A stretch of DNA of 64,000 nt, taken from assembly GCF_017068395.1 (NCBI RefSeq), contig NZ_CP070619.1, positions 5,208,001-5,272,000 on the forward strand. Reading direction: 5' to 3'. The position numbers and the translations under genes are program-made. Each line of letters starts with the position of its first letter. The stretch's first letter is position 1. The notes below the pieces were generated by a model. That model was not told where the DNA came from. It ran no database searches and saw only the letters and a program-made list of their open reading frames with translations. Shown in pieces: positions 1-8,716 of the stretch. This DNA is from Rhodococcus pseudokoreensis. Its GTDB lineage: Bacteria; Actinomycetota; Actinomycetes; Mycobacteriales; Mycobacteriaceae.

Positions 1-73
1 TCCTGGCCATCTCGAAACCGATGCCCTGGGCAGCGCCCGTGACGACGGCGACCCGTCCCTCGAGAAGTGTCAT
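1..73 (-). CDS. SDR-family oxidoreductase, N-terminal part only (runs off the window)
   Basis: Translating leftwards from the ATG at 73 gives about 24 residues that begin with MTLLEGRVAVVTGAAQGIGF. This is the beta1-turn-alpha1 NAD(P)-binding start of short-chain dehydrogenases, with the TGxxxGIG motif. The rest lies outside the window, so the substrate cannot be judged. Its ATG overlaps the TGA of the CoA-ligase fragment (ATGA), so the two are translationally coupled and transcribed leftwards together. The family is clear from the motif; the specific function is unknown. Confidence 0.8.
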   Translation of the reverse strand, partial: MTLLEGRVAVVTGAAQGIGFEMAR

Positions 74-435
74 GTGTGTGTTCCTTCCTCAGTTGTACGA
101 ACGTCTTCGGCGTGCGGGTTCAGGCGGTCGCGCAGCGCGGACCGCAGGACCGCACCCCGCGGGGACAGGGGCAACTCGTCGACGAACACCACTTCCCGCA
201 CCTTCTTGTACGGCGGCACCGCGGCCGCCACGAACTCGATCAGTTCCTCGGCGGTCGGCTGCGCCGCGGTGTCCGCCACCACGAACGCGACCGGCATCTC
301 CCCGACCCCGGGGACGGAGCGGCCGACCACGACGGCGTCGAGGACGCCCCGCCGTGACAGCAGCAACTGTTCGAGTTCCTGCGGATCGACGGTGTAGCCC
401 TTGTAGAGGAGTGCATCCTCGGGTCTGCCAACCAT
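70..435 (-). pseudogene. C-terminal fragment of an AMP-dependent acyl-CoA ligase
   Basis: The reading frame matches only the C-terminal AMP-binding_C region of acyl-CoA synthetases. It opens at GRPEDALLYKGYTVDPQELE, the hinge that normally reads GRxKDxIxxxGxxVxPxEIE, and ends with PLSPRGAVLRSALRDRLN. The N-terminal 370-400 residues that bind ATP and acyl substrate are absent. The usual catalytic lysine in the SGKxLR-type motif is alanine (RGAVLR). The frame stays open upstream to 513, but those residues look non-homologous, so I mark the start at the ATG at 435. It overlaps the SDR start by 4 bases. It is most likely a truncated relic; a stand-alone acyl-binding C-domain is possible but less likely. 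Confidence 0.65.
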
Positions 436-629
436 GTCGAATATCGAATTCCATCTCGCCGGGAGTTTGTTTGTTCGCGAATATGCCCGAAATGAAATCC
501 GGGCGGTCGACATCTATTCAAGTGCCTCGGACGGCCGTGGTCAAAGACGCTGAGGGAAACCGACAGTTGCCTTCTTCCTATGGGTCATAAATAGCCTCTG
601 TGCTGCGAGTTCTCGTTCGGAGGGCGCGC

Positions 630-660
630 TTGACAGCGCGGCCCGGTTGCTGGATATTCA
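630..660 (+). promoter_or_regulatory. Putative promoter of the acyl-CoA dehydrogenase operon
   Basis: A perfect TTGACA (630-635) is followed after 17-19 bases by GATATT/TATTCA (653-660). The next ATG at 665 falls about where transcription would start, and there is no Shine-Dalgarno sequence in front of it. This fits a leaderless mRNA, which is common in actinobacteria. Inference from sequence only. Confidence 0.45.
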
Positions 661-664
661 CCTC

Positions 665-1834
665 ATGGCTGAACGTGAAGTGAGTGACGAAGACTTCAAG
701 GACATTCTCGCGCAGACGAGGACCTTTATTCAGAAGGAAGTAATTCCCAGGGAAAATGAAATCGCGGAAAAGGATCTGATTCCGGACGACATTCGCCGCA
801 AGGCGGCGGAGATGGGTCTGTTCGGGTACGCCATCCCGCAGCAGTGGGGCGGGCTCGGACTCGACCTCACGCAGGACGTCGAAATGGCGATGGAGTTCGG
901 GTACACGAGCCTGGCGTTGCGGTCGATGTTCGGCACCAACAACGGGATCGCCGGCCAGGTGCTGGTGAACTTCGGTACGGACGAGCAGAAGTCGGAATGG
1001 CTCGAGCGCATCGCGTCCGGCGACGTGGTCGCCTCGTTCGCGCTGACCGAGCCGGAGGCCGGATCGAACCCGGCGGGCCTGACCACGCGCGCCGTCCTGA
1101 AGGACGGCAAGTGGACGATCAACGGCACCAAGCGGTTCATCACCAACGCGCCGCTGGCCGATCTGTTCGTCGTGTTCGCGCGCACCCGTCCCGCCGACGA
1201 GACCGGCACCGGCATCGCGGTGTTCCTGGTCCCCGCCGACACCGCCGGTGTGGTGGTCGGGCCGAAGGACAAGAAGATGGGCCAGGAGGGTGCCTGGACG
1301 TCCGAGGTGGCGTTCGACGACGTCGTCGTCGGCGAATCCGCGCTGGTCGGCGGCAGTGAGGAAGCCGGCTACCGCGCCGCCATGACGTCCCTCGCCCGCG
1401 GTCGCGTCCACATCGCGGCGCTCTCGGTGGGCAGCGCCCAGCGTGCGCTCGACGAGTCCGTCGCGTTCGCGGCGGTCACGAAGCAGGGCGGCACCCCGAT
1501 CGGCGATTTCCAGCTGGTGCAGGCCATGCTCGCCGACCAGCAGGTGGGTGTGTCCACGGGCCGCGCGCTGGTCCGGGACGCGGCGCAGAAGTACGTCAGC
1601 GGCGAGGACCGCCGGATCTCCCCGTCCGTCGCGAAGCTGTACTGCACGGAGATGGTCGGTAAGGTCGCCGATCTGGCGGTGCAGGTCCACGGCGGAACCG
1701 GCTACATGAGAGACGTTCCGGTGGAACGGATCTACCGTGAGGTCCGGCTGCTGCGCCTGTACGAGGGCACCAGCGAGATCCAGCGCCTGATCATCGGCGG
1801 CGGCCTCGTCCGCGAAGCCAAGAAAGCGCTCTGA
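665..1834 (+). CDS. Acyl-CoA dehydrogenase
   Basis: A 389-residue FAD-dependent acyl-CoA dehydrogenase that would introduce the 2,3-double bond into an acyl-CoA in the cytoplasm. The length is normal for the family. The FAD/substrate segment FALTEPEAGSNPAGLTTRA and the C-terminal YEGTSEIQRLIIGG are both present; the Glu before GT in the latter is the usual catalytic base. A TTG at 647 would add six residues, but the ATG at 665 gives the usual N-terminus and sits at the expected distance from the promoter. It is the first gene of an operon with thiolase, MaoC hydratase and a second thiolase, so a beta-oxidation round is likely. Chain length and substrate are not visible. Confidence 0.9.
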   Translation: MAEREVSDEDFKDILAQTRTFIQKEVIPRENEIAEKDLIPDDIRRKAAEMGLFGYAIPQQWGGLGLDLTQDVEMAMEFGYTSLALRSMFGTNNGIAGQVLVNFGTDEQKSEWLERIASGDVVASFALTEPEAGSNPAGLTTRAVLKDGKWTINGTKRFITNAPLADLFVVFARTRPADETGTGIAVFLVPADTAGVVVGPKDKKMGQEGAWTSEVAFDDVVVGESALVGGSEEAGYRAAMTSLARGRVHIAALSVGSAQRALDESVAFAAVTKQGGTPIGDFQLVQAMLADQQVGVSTGRALVRDAAQKYVSGEDRRISPSVAKLYCTEMVGKVADLAVQVHGGTGYMRDVPVERIYREVRLLRLYEGTSEIQRLIIGGGLVREAKKAL

Positions 1835-1837
1835 CCC

Positions 1838-3061
1838 ATGTACGACGCAGTGATCTGTGAACCCGTCCGCACCCCCGTCGGGGGATTCGGCGGCATGTAC
1901 CGCGACGTCCCCGTCACCACCCTCGCGTCGACGGTGCTGAAGGGCCTGATCGAGCGGACGTCGCTGACGTCCGAGGACATCGACGACGTCATCTTCGGTC
2001 AGGGCTACGCCAACGGCGAGGCGGCGGCCATCGGCCGGATCGCTGCGCTCGACGCCGGTCTCGACGTCACCGTGCCCGGCATCCAGCTCGACCGCCGATG
2101 CGGCTCCGGGCTCCAGGCCGTGATCTACGCGGCCATGCAGGTGCAGACCGGGATGAGCGACCTGGTGATCGCGGGCGGCGCCGAGTCGATGAGCCAGACC
2201 GAGTTCTACAGCACCGGGATGCGCTGGGGCGTCAAGGGCGCGTCGGTGGAGTTCCATGATCGACTCGCCAAGCCTCGCACCAACTCCGGCGGTGTGAACT
2301 TCCCCGTCGAGGGCGGCATGATCGAAACCGCGGAGAACCTCCGCCGCGAGTACTCGATCACCCGCGAGGAGCAGGACGCGTACGCCGCCGAATCCCACGC
2401 CCGTGCGATCCGCGCGCAGGACGGTGGTCTGTTCGACGCCGAGACGATCCCGGTGACGGTGCCCGGCAAGCGCGGCAAGGACCCCGTCGTCCACACCACC
2501 GACGAGCACCCGCGCCGCGACGTCACCGTCGAATCGCTGTCGGCGCTGCGGGCCATCCGGTCGCGCGTCGACCCGGAGGCGACCGTCACCGCCGGCAACG
2601 CGTGCGGCCAGAACGACGCCGCCGCAGCCGCGATCGTCACCACCCCCGAGAACGCCGAACGTCTCGGACTGCGCCCGTTCGCCCGGCTCGTCAGCTGGGG
2701 CGTCGCCGGCGTCGAGCCGAACCGGATGGGCATCGGCCCGGTCCCGGCCGTCGACAAGGCGCTCACCCGGGCGAAGCTCACGCTGAATCACATCGATCTC
2801 CTCGAGATCAACGAGGCGTTCGCGGCGCAGGTGCTGGCGTGTGCGCGGGAGTGGAAGTTCGACGAGTCCGACATGCGAGACCGGTTCAACGTCAACGGAT
2901 CCGGTATCTCGCTCGGTCACCCCGTCGGCGCCACCGGTGGCCGCATCCTGGCCAACCTGGTTCGCGAACTCGACCGTCGCCAGGCCCGCTACGGCATCGA
3001 GACGATGTGTATCGGCGGCGGCCAGGGTATCGCAGCCGTATTCGAGAACGTGAACATCTGA
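1838..3061 (+). CDS. Thiolase (acetyl-CoA C-acyltransferase)
   Basis: A 407-residue thiolase that should cleave 3-ketoacyl-CoA to acetyl-CoA plus a shortened acyl-CoA. The acylated nucleophile is C88 in QLDRRCGSGLQA. The second catalytic group is the GHP histidine in NGSGISLGHPVGATGGR, and the C-terminal CIGGGQG supplies the proton-shuttling cysteine. It starts 3 bases after the acyl-CoA dehydrogenase stop, so it is in the same operon. A second, clearly related thiolase (3572-4768) follows after one gene. Degradative direction is inferred from the neighbouring dehydrogenase and hydratase. Confidence 0.92.
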   Translation: MYDAVICEPVRTPVGGFGGMYRDVPVTTLASTVLKGLIERTSLTSEDIDDVIFGQGYANGEAAAIGRIAALDAGLDVTVPGIQLDRRCGSGLQAVIYAAMQVQTGMSDLVIAGGAESMSQTEFYSTGMRWGVKGASVEFHDRLAKPRTNSGGVNFPVEGGMIETAENLRREYSITREEQDAYAAESHARAIRAQDGGLFDAETIPVTVPGKRGKDPVVHTTDEHPRRDVTVESLSALRAIRSRVDPEATVTAGNACGQNDAAAAAIVTTPENAERLGLRPFARLVSWGVAGVEPNRMGIGPVPAVDKALTRAKLTLNHIDLLEINEAFAAQVLACAREWKFDESDMRDRFNVNGSGISLGHPVGATGGRILANLVRELDRRQARYGIETMCIGGGQGIAAVFENVNI

Positions 3062-3105
3062 CCGTCCCCACCCTGCCCGGTACCGGGCCGACCCGAAGAG
3101 AGCTC

Positions 3106-3558
3106 ATGCGCGTATTTCAGAACATCGACGACGTCGAAGCCGCAGTCGGTGAACATCTCGGCCACAGTGACTGGTTCGAGATCACGCAGGACCGCGTGAA
3201 CGTGTTCGCCGACGCCACCGGCGATCACCAGTGGATCCACGTCGACCCCGAGCGGGCCGCCGAGGGCCCGTTCGGCGCCCCCATCGCCCACGGCTATCTC
3301 ACGCTGTCGTTGCTGCCGAAGCTCGGGGCCGACCTGATGCGGGTCGAGGGCACCAAGTTGACGATCAACTACGGCCTCAACAAGGTTCGCTTCCCGAAGC
3401 CCGTGAAGGTGGGAGCGTCGATCCGGGTCGGCGGCGAGATCGCGGCGTTCGAGCACACCAAGCAGGGCGCGCAGGTCGTCGTCAAATACACCATCGAGAT
3501 CAAGGGCGAGGACAAGCCGGCGTGCGTCGCCGAGACCGTCCGCGTCCTGGTCGCCTGA
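3106..3558 (+). CDS. MaoC-like (R)-specific enoyl-CoA hydratase
   Basis: A 150-residue single hot-dog-fold protein. The segment FADATGDHQWIHVDPERA carries the Asp and His of the MaoC/R-hydratase catalytic pair, and FGAPIAHGYLTLSLLP is the typical following helix. It would hydrate the trans-2-enoyl-CoA made by the dehydrogenase two genes upstream. The start at 3106 has a purine-rich GAAGAGAG in front; an upstream extension of the frame overlaps the thiolase and is not needed. No 3-hydroxyacyl-CoA dehydrogenase is in the operon. The SDR at the window start could fill that role, but this is speculative. Confidence 0.88.
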   Translation: MRVFQNIDDVEAAVGEHLGHSDWFEITQDRVNVFADATGDHQWIHVDPERAAEGPFGAPIAHGYLTLSLLPKLGADLMRVEGTKLTINYGLNKVRFPKPVKVGASIRVGGEIAAFEHTKQGAQVVVKYTIEIKGEDKPACVAETVRVLVA

Positions 3559-3571
3559 AACGAGGAACAAC

Positions 3572-4768
3572 ATGCGAAGAGCAGCACTGGTCGCCCCCGT
3601 CCGCACCGCCGTCGGCCGCTTCGGCGGCGGACTGCGCGACGTACCCGCCGAGAGCCTCGCGGCGGCCGTCATCAAGGAGACCGTCGCACGGTCGGGCATC
3701 GACCCCGAACTCATCGAGGACGTCGCGATGGGGCAGTCGTACGCCAACTCCGAGGCCCCGTGCATCGGACGGTGGGCCGCACTCGAAGCGGGACTGCCGA
3801 TCTCCGTCGCCGGACTGCAGACCGACCGCCGCTGCGGCACCGGACTGCAGGCCCTCGTGACCGCGTCGATGATGGTGCAGACCGGCGCCGCGGACGTCGT
3901 CCTCGCCGGCGGTGTCGAGTCGATGAGCAACATCGAGCACTACACCACCGGGGCCCGCTGGGGCACCCGCGCCGGATCGCTGAACCTCTACGACCGCCTG
4001 GACCGCGGCCGGGAGCGCTCCCAGCCGGAATGGCGATTCGGGAAGATCAGCGGAATGATCGAGACCGCCGAGAACGTCGCGACACGGTGCGGAATCGGCC
4101 GCGAGGAGTCCGACGCGTTCGCCGCCGACAGTCACGCCAAGGCCCACGCCGCGTGGGAGGCAGGCAAGTTCGACGACGAGGTGATCGAAGTGAAGATCAC
4201 CGACCGCAAGGGCAACGTCTCCGTGGTGGCGCGTGACGAGGGCATCCGCCCCGACACCACCGCCGAATCGCTGGCGCGGCTGCGCAGTGTCGTCAAGGAC
4301 GGTGTCGTCACCGCGGGCAATGCGAGTCAGCAGAACGACGCGGCGTCGTCGATGCTCGTCGTCGCCGAGGACAAACTCGACGAACTCGGGCTCGAGCCGA
4401 TGGGTTTCCTCACCGGGTGGGCCGCCGCCGGGTGCGAACCGGCACTGATGGGACTCGGCCCGGTCGCCGCCGCGTCGAAGCTGTTCCGCCGCACCGGTGC
4501 GAGTTTCGACGACTTCACGCTGATCGAGCTGAACGAGGCGTTCGCCTGTCAGGTGCTCGGGGTCCTGAAGGAGTGGGGTTTCGAAGACCGGGACCGCCTC
4601 AACGTCAACGGGTCCGGCATCTCGCTCGGGCACCCGATCGGCGCCACGGGCGCACGGATGACGACCACCGCGCTGCATGAGCTGAAGCGGCGTGGCGGCG
4701 GCAAGGCGCTCGTCACCATGTGCATCGGCGGTGGGCAGGGAATGGCCGCCGTCGTCGAGGGTGTCTAA
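3572..4768 (+). CDS. Thiolase (acetyl-CoA C-acyltransferase), second copy
   Basis: A 398-residue thiolase related to the one at 1838-3061. It shows the nucleophile C88 in LQTDRRCGTGLQ, the NGSGISLGHPIGATGARM histidine motif and CIGGGQGMAAV near the end. An SD-like GAGGAA precedes the ATG. It is the last gene of the operon and overlaps the convergent MFS gene by 4 bases at the stop. Two divergent thiolases in one operon suggest two chain lengths, or one that works in the last step on a branched or cyclic acyl chain. Confidence 0.92.
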   Translation: MRRAALVAPVRTAVGRFGGGLRDVPAESLAAAVIKETVARSGIDPELIEDVAMGQSYANSEAPCIGRWAALEAGLPISVAGLQTDRRCGTGLQALVTASMMVQTGAADVVLAGGVESMSNIEHYTTGARWGTRAGSLNLYDRLDRGRERSQPEWRFGKISGMIETAENVATRCGIGREESDAFAADSHAKAHAAWEAGKFDDEVIEVKITDRKGNVSVVARDEGIRPDTTAESLARLRSVVKDGVVTAGNASQQNDAASSMLVVAEDKLDELGLEPMGFLTGWAAAGCEPALMGLGPVAAASKLFRRTGASFDDFTLIELNEAFACQVLGVLKEWGFEDRDRLNVNGSGISLGHPIGATGARMTTTALHELKRRGGGKALVTMCIGGGQGMAAVVEGV

Positions 4769-6201
4769 CCCCGGCTGAACCGGGCGTCCGCCGGCTCCGA
4801 TGCCGGGGCCGGCGGACGCGACATCACGTTGTTGACGAGCAGCGCCGCGAAGACGACCGCGCAGCCGACGGCGCCGACGGCGAGAGCGGTCTTGATCCCA
4901 CCCTCGGTGGGGTGCAGGTCCGGTGCCAGGTTCGCGGCGAGCACCGCGCCCGCGACCGCGCTGCCGAACGAGCCGCCGACGGTGCGCAGCACCTGGTTGA
5001 AGCTCACGGCACTGCCGAGTTCGGTGTCCGCGACACTGCGGGCGATCAGGGCAGGCATCGCCGCGTACGTCATACCCATTCCCAACCCGAACCCGAACAT
5101 GCCGGTCAGGATTTCCCACAGTTCGTCGTGGGCGAACCAGAGGAGCACGCTCGAGGCCGTCACGAGGCCCGCGCCGGAGAGCAGCAGCGTCCGCATACGC
5201 ACCCGCTGCGAGAGCACGCGCACGAGTCGGTTCGCGCTGAAACTCGCCACCGACAGCGGAAGCATCACGAATCCGGCCCAGAACAGCGGCAGCGCGATGC
5301 CGTATCCGGTGGAGGCGGGCGCCTGGGCGATGAGACTGCCGATCGAGAGTCCGATGTACATCGTGGCGCCGAGACCGATCGCGGTGCTGTTCGCGACCAG
5401 CACGTCGCCGTTGCGCAGCACCCGCAGGTTGATCAGCGGATTCGCGGTGCGCAGTTCCACGACGCACCACAGCGTCAGCAGTATCGCCGCCGCGGCGAAG
5501 AATCCGACGGTCCACGGCGAGGTCCATCCCCACCGCGAGCCCTCGCTGACGCCGACGAGCAGTGCCGCGAGACCCGTTCCCACCAGCAGCGCGCCGGGGA
5601 CGTCGAGAGTGCAGCGAGGTGCCCGCTCGTCCGGTCCCGCGGGAATCACCCGCCAGACGACGACGATGGTGGTGATCAGGAACAGGGCCGCGAACCAGAA
5701 GGCGAAGCGGAACCCGAGAAGGTCGGCGAGGATGCCGGTCAGGGGGTAACCGAGCCCGAGGCCGGTGGTCACGGTCACCGACAGGCTCGAGATGCCGACG
5801 CGCGCCTGACTGTCGGGGAGATAGCGGCGGGCGAGCGCGATCGTCACCGGAACGATCCCGTACGTGAGTCCCTGCAGTGCGCGTCCGATCAGGAACACGG
5901 TGAAGTTGGGAGCGGACGCGGCGATGATCGAACCGATGAGGATCGTCGCCAGGGAGCACAGGAGCAGGCGCTTCTTGTGGGGTCCGTCGCTCAGCCGGCC
6001 CATGATCGGCGTGGCGATCGCCCCGACCAGGAGGTTGACGGTGAGCATCCACTGGCCCGTGCTCACCTCGACGTGCATGTCCTGCGAGATCGTGGGCACC
6101 AGCAGCATGCCGAGCGAACTGACGACCGCGGTGGTCAGGGCGGCATAGGCGAGGGCGGGCAGCAACCGGGGACGGGTCACGGATTCAGTCGACGGGTGCA
6201 T
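4765..6201 (-). CDS. MFS drug/proton antiporter, DHA2 type (14 TM)
   Basis: A 478-residue integral membrane protein with about 14 hydrophobic segments. The loop 2-3 motif is GRLSDGPHKKRLLL, and the LIGRALQGLTYGIVP region after TM4 is typical of the DHA2 (EmrB/QacA-like) multidrug group. It overlaps the end of the MarR regulator gene by 17 bases, so the regulator and transporter form one transcript. It is probably an efflux pump for a lipophilic compound that relieves MarR repression. The substrate is unknown. Confidence 0.88.
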   Translation of the reverse strand: MHPSTESVTRPRLLPALAYAALTTAVVSSLGMLLVPTISQDMHVEVSTGQWMLTVNLLVGAIATPIMGRLSDGPHKKRLLLCSLATILIGSIIAASAPNFTVFLIGRALQGLTYGIVPVTIALARRYLPDSQARVGISSLSVTVTTGLGLGYPLTGILADLLGFRFAFWFAALFLITTIVVVWRVIPAGPDERAPRCTLDVPGALLVGTGLAALLVGVSEGSRWGWTSPWTVGFFAAAAILLTLWCVVELRTANPLINLRVLRNGDVLVANSTAIGLGATMYIGLSIGSLIAQAPASTGYGIALPLFWAGFVMLPLSVASFSANRLVRVLSQRVRMRTLLLSGAGLVTASSVLLWFAHDELWEILTGMFGFGLGMGMTYAAMPALIARSVADTELGSAVSFNQVLRTVGGSFGSAVAGAVLAANLAPDLHPTEGGIKTALAVGAVGCAVVFAALLVNNVMSRPPAPASEPADARFSRG

Positions 6202-6613
6202 CGTCCACCAACTTGCGCAAAATCGGGACGACGGAGTCGAGTGTTCGCTTCTCGTCGGCCGTCAGTCGCTCCGCGATGGCGTGGTTCAGCCAGTCCAGAC
6301 CTTCCGACCGCTCCCGGGCCAGTCGCTCCCGCCCCGCATCGGTGAGTTCGATCCAGATGCGGCGCCGGTCTTGCTCGTCGGGGGTGCGCGCCACCAGGCC
6401 GAGGCCTTCGAGCTCGCGCACGGCCGTCGCGATCGCCTGGGGCGTGATCTTTTCGGCCGACGCGAGGGTCGAGGCCGACGTTCGTCCGTGCTTCGACAGG
6501 TACGCGAGCACACCTGTCTTTCCCACCGAGATCGTCCTGCCCGACGTGAGCTGTCGCCAGATCGGGCGCAGGGCTTCGCGAAGGACCTGCGCGGTGGCCT
6601 GTTCGGTGATCAT
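6185..6613 (-). CDS. MarR-family transcriptional regulator
   Basis: A winged-helix MarR protein of about 142 residues. HGRTSASTLASAEKITPQAI is the recognition-helix region and DEQDRRRIWIELTDAGRE is the beta-wing with the DxRxxxxxLT signature. I chose the ATG at 6613; a TTG at 6628 would add five residues but overlaps the operator. It is the first gene of a two-gene operon with the overlapping DHA2 exporter. It probably represses its own operon through the palindrome at 6627-6648, with derepression by the exporter's substrate. Confidence 0.88.
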   Translation of the reverse strand: MITEQATAQVLREALRPIWRQLTSGRTISVGKTGVLAYLSKHGRTSASTLASAEKITPQAIATAVRELEGLGLVARTPDEQDRRRIWIELTDAGRERLARERSEGLDWLNHAIAERLTADEKRTLDSVVPILRKLVDDAPVD

Positions 6614-6626
6614 GAGCGAAGCGTAC

Positions 6627-6648
6627 AACCAAATTGATCAATCTAGTT
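6627..6648 (-). promoter_or_regulatory. MarR-type palindromic operator
   Basis: A 22-base near-perfect inverted repeat centred between 6637 and 6638. The inner core is ATTGATCAAT and the outer arms are AAC and GTT, with only two mismatched pairs. It is AT-rich against a high-GC background and lies 14 bases upstream of the marR ATG, where it would block transcription initiation. Assignment to the adjacent MarR protein is inferred from position. Confidence 0.65.
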
Positions 6649-6821
6649 GTCTAAATGGGGAGGCTCACATCGGCCACCGCAGGATCGCTCGCAGCGGACA
6701 GCGTCAGCGATATCCTTGAGAGCACGCCATCGAGAGGTGAGTCCACGGTTGTATCCGCGCTGGTCATGCCGTCGGAACCAGCGCACGGCAGTACGAGCCG
6801 ACGGAGTGAGTAGACCGTCCG

Positions 6822-8003
6822 ATGGGTGAAGGTGACCCGGTCGATACGCAGCGGTACCCGCCCTCCCCGGCCGCGGAGCTGGCAGGCACCGGCTTCGACG
6901 ACGCCAGGGAGATCGGGCGCGGCGGTTTCGGCGTCGTCTACCGCTGCACGCAGGCGGACCTGGATCGCACGGTAGCGGTGAAGGTGCTCACCGTCGATCT
7001 CGACGAGGAGAACAAGGCCCGGTTCTTCCGGGAGCAGCGGGCGATGGGCCGGATGACCGGTCACCCCAACATCGTGAACATCCTGCAGGTCGGCGCGACC
7101 GCGAGCGGTCTTCCCTACATCGTGATGCCGTATCACCCGCAGGATTCTCTCGACGCGCTCATCCGCCACAGCGGGCCGTTGCGCTGACCGAGGCCCTGCG
7201 GCTGGGGGTGAAGATGGCCGGCGCCGTGGAGACGGCGCACCGGCTCGGGATCCTGCACCGCGATATCAAACCCGCGAACATCCTGCTCTCCGATTACGGT
7301 GAACCGGAGCTGACGGACTTCGGCATCGCGCACATCAGCGGCGGCTTCGAGACCGCCACCGGCGTCGTCACCGGATCCCCGGCCTACACCGCACCGGAGG
7401 TCCTCGCCGGTGACCCGCCGAGCCCGGCCGCCGACGTCTACGGGCTCGGGGCCACATTGTTCAGTGCCCTCACCGGTCATGCCGCGTTCGAGCGTCGCAG
7501 CGGGGAACAGGTGGTCGCGCAGTTCCTGCGGATCACCACCCAACCGGTGCCCGATCTGCGGGAGCGCGGAATCCCGGACGACGTGTCCGACGTGATCGCC
7601 CGGGCGATGTCCCGCGAGCCCGATCAGCGACCGAAGACCGTTGCCGACTTCGGCGAGGAACTGCGGGCACTGCAACGTAGCCACGACCTCCCCGTCGACG
7701 ACATGGCTCTGCGCACCGAACCCGATGCGCAGGGCAACGGCGAGCAACCGTCCTCGCATCCTGGACGGTCTTTGCACGGCCCGTCCACGCTGGGCGCGAC
7801 GGGAAGTCTCCCGCTGGAGCTGACCAGTTTCGTGGGCCGCAGGCACGAGCTCACCGAGGCGAAGAACCTGCTCGCCGGGTCGCGGCTGGTGACGCTGACC
7901 GGGATCGGCGGGGTCGGCAAGACGCGGCTGGCGATGCGGGTCGCGGCGGCGGTGCAACACGAGTACGGCGACGGTGCGCGGCTGGTCGAGCTGGGCGAAC
8001 TGG
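6822..8003 (+). pseudogene. PknK-like Ser/Thr protein kinase with AAA ATPase domain, frameshifted and 3'-truncated
   Basis: The first 121 codons encode a kinase N-lobe (glycine loop EIGRGGFGVVYR, lysine in VAVKVL) and end at a TGA at 7185-7187. The kinase continues in another frame with LGILHRDIKPANILL, TDFGIAHISGG and YTAPEVL. One missing G near 7182 (GPL-A-LTEALRL expected) explains the shift. After the kinase domain comes FVGRRHEL and a Walker A GIGGVGKTRLA (7901-7930) of a PknK-type AAA domain. Homology stops near 8003, where another gene begins in a different frame. Full PknK proteins are about 1,100 residues with a long C-terminal regulatory part; here that part is gone. The gene is broken twice and presumably inactive. 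Confidence 0.8.
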
Positions 8004-8681
8004 CACGAGCATCGCCGTGCTCGGTTCCTGTACGGCGCCACCGGAACGATGATCGTCGACACGGCAGAGGGCACGTGGACGGTTCCCACCGCTCATGGGG
8101 TGATGATCCCGCCCGCCACTCGGCATCGGGTGCGGATGCTCGCCGCGACCACGAGCAGCCTGTACATCGAGCCGGTCGCGGTGCCGTGGTGGCCCCCGTC
8201 GTGCGTTGTCGTCGAGGTGTCGTCGTTGCTCCGCGAATTGCTGCTCGTCGCTGCGGATCTGCCCGCCGCGTACGACCCGGGTGGACGCGACGGCGCCATC
8301 GCGGCGCTGCTGCTGTTCGAGCTTTCGACCCTCGGGTCGCTGCCGCTGCATCTCACGCTGCCGGCGTCGCCCGATCTGGTCGCGCTGTGCGCGGACTACC
8401 TCGGCACACCGGAGACACGTGTGACGAACGCCGAATGGGCGGGGCGGGTGTCGATGAGCGAACGTGCCTTCACGAGAAAATTCGTCCGCGAGACAGGTAT
8501 CAGTCCGGCAGCGTGGCGGCTGCGGGCCCGTTTGCTGGCGGCCATCCCGATGTTGCGCTCGCAACCGGTGACCCGGGTCGCGGCGACTCCCGGCTACGCG
8601 TCGCCGTACGCGTTCAGCCACGAGTTCGGGATGTCACCCTCCGCCGTGGGCCGCCGCGAGGCCATATCCCGGAATCGGTGA
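8000..8681 (+). pseudogene. AraC-family regulator, 5'-truncated
   Basis: The frame carries a cupin-like segment (WHEHRRARFLYGATGTM, then MIPPATRHRVRM) followed by a complete AraC DNA-binding pair: WAGRVSMSERAFTRKF and YASPYAFSHEFGMSPSA. The family's usual first 25-45 residues and start codon are missing, because the upstream sequence belongs to the PknK ATPase domain in another frame. A GTG at 7974 could give a chimeric start, with about nine residues read out of frame from the kinase gene. The C-terminal HTH could still be expressed, but the inducer-binding cupin is incomplete. No obvious target gene is adjacent. Confidence 0.7.
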
Positions 8682-8716
8682 ATCGCTCTGTCACGAAACG
8701 GTTTCCCGTGATTGTC

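Noticed and set aside
578..2920. 780-codon open frame antisense to the acyl-CoA dehydrogenase and thiolase genes
   Set aside because: It is low-complexity Arg/Asp/Gly-rich with no motifs; the opposite strand encodes clear enzymes. Long antisense frames are a by-product of high-GC codon bias.
8691..8712. CACGAAAC...GTTTCCCGTG inverted repeat as a terminator
   Set aside because: The arms are interrupted by two unpaired bases and the stem is weak; not enough to call.
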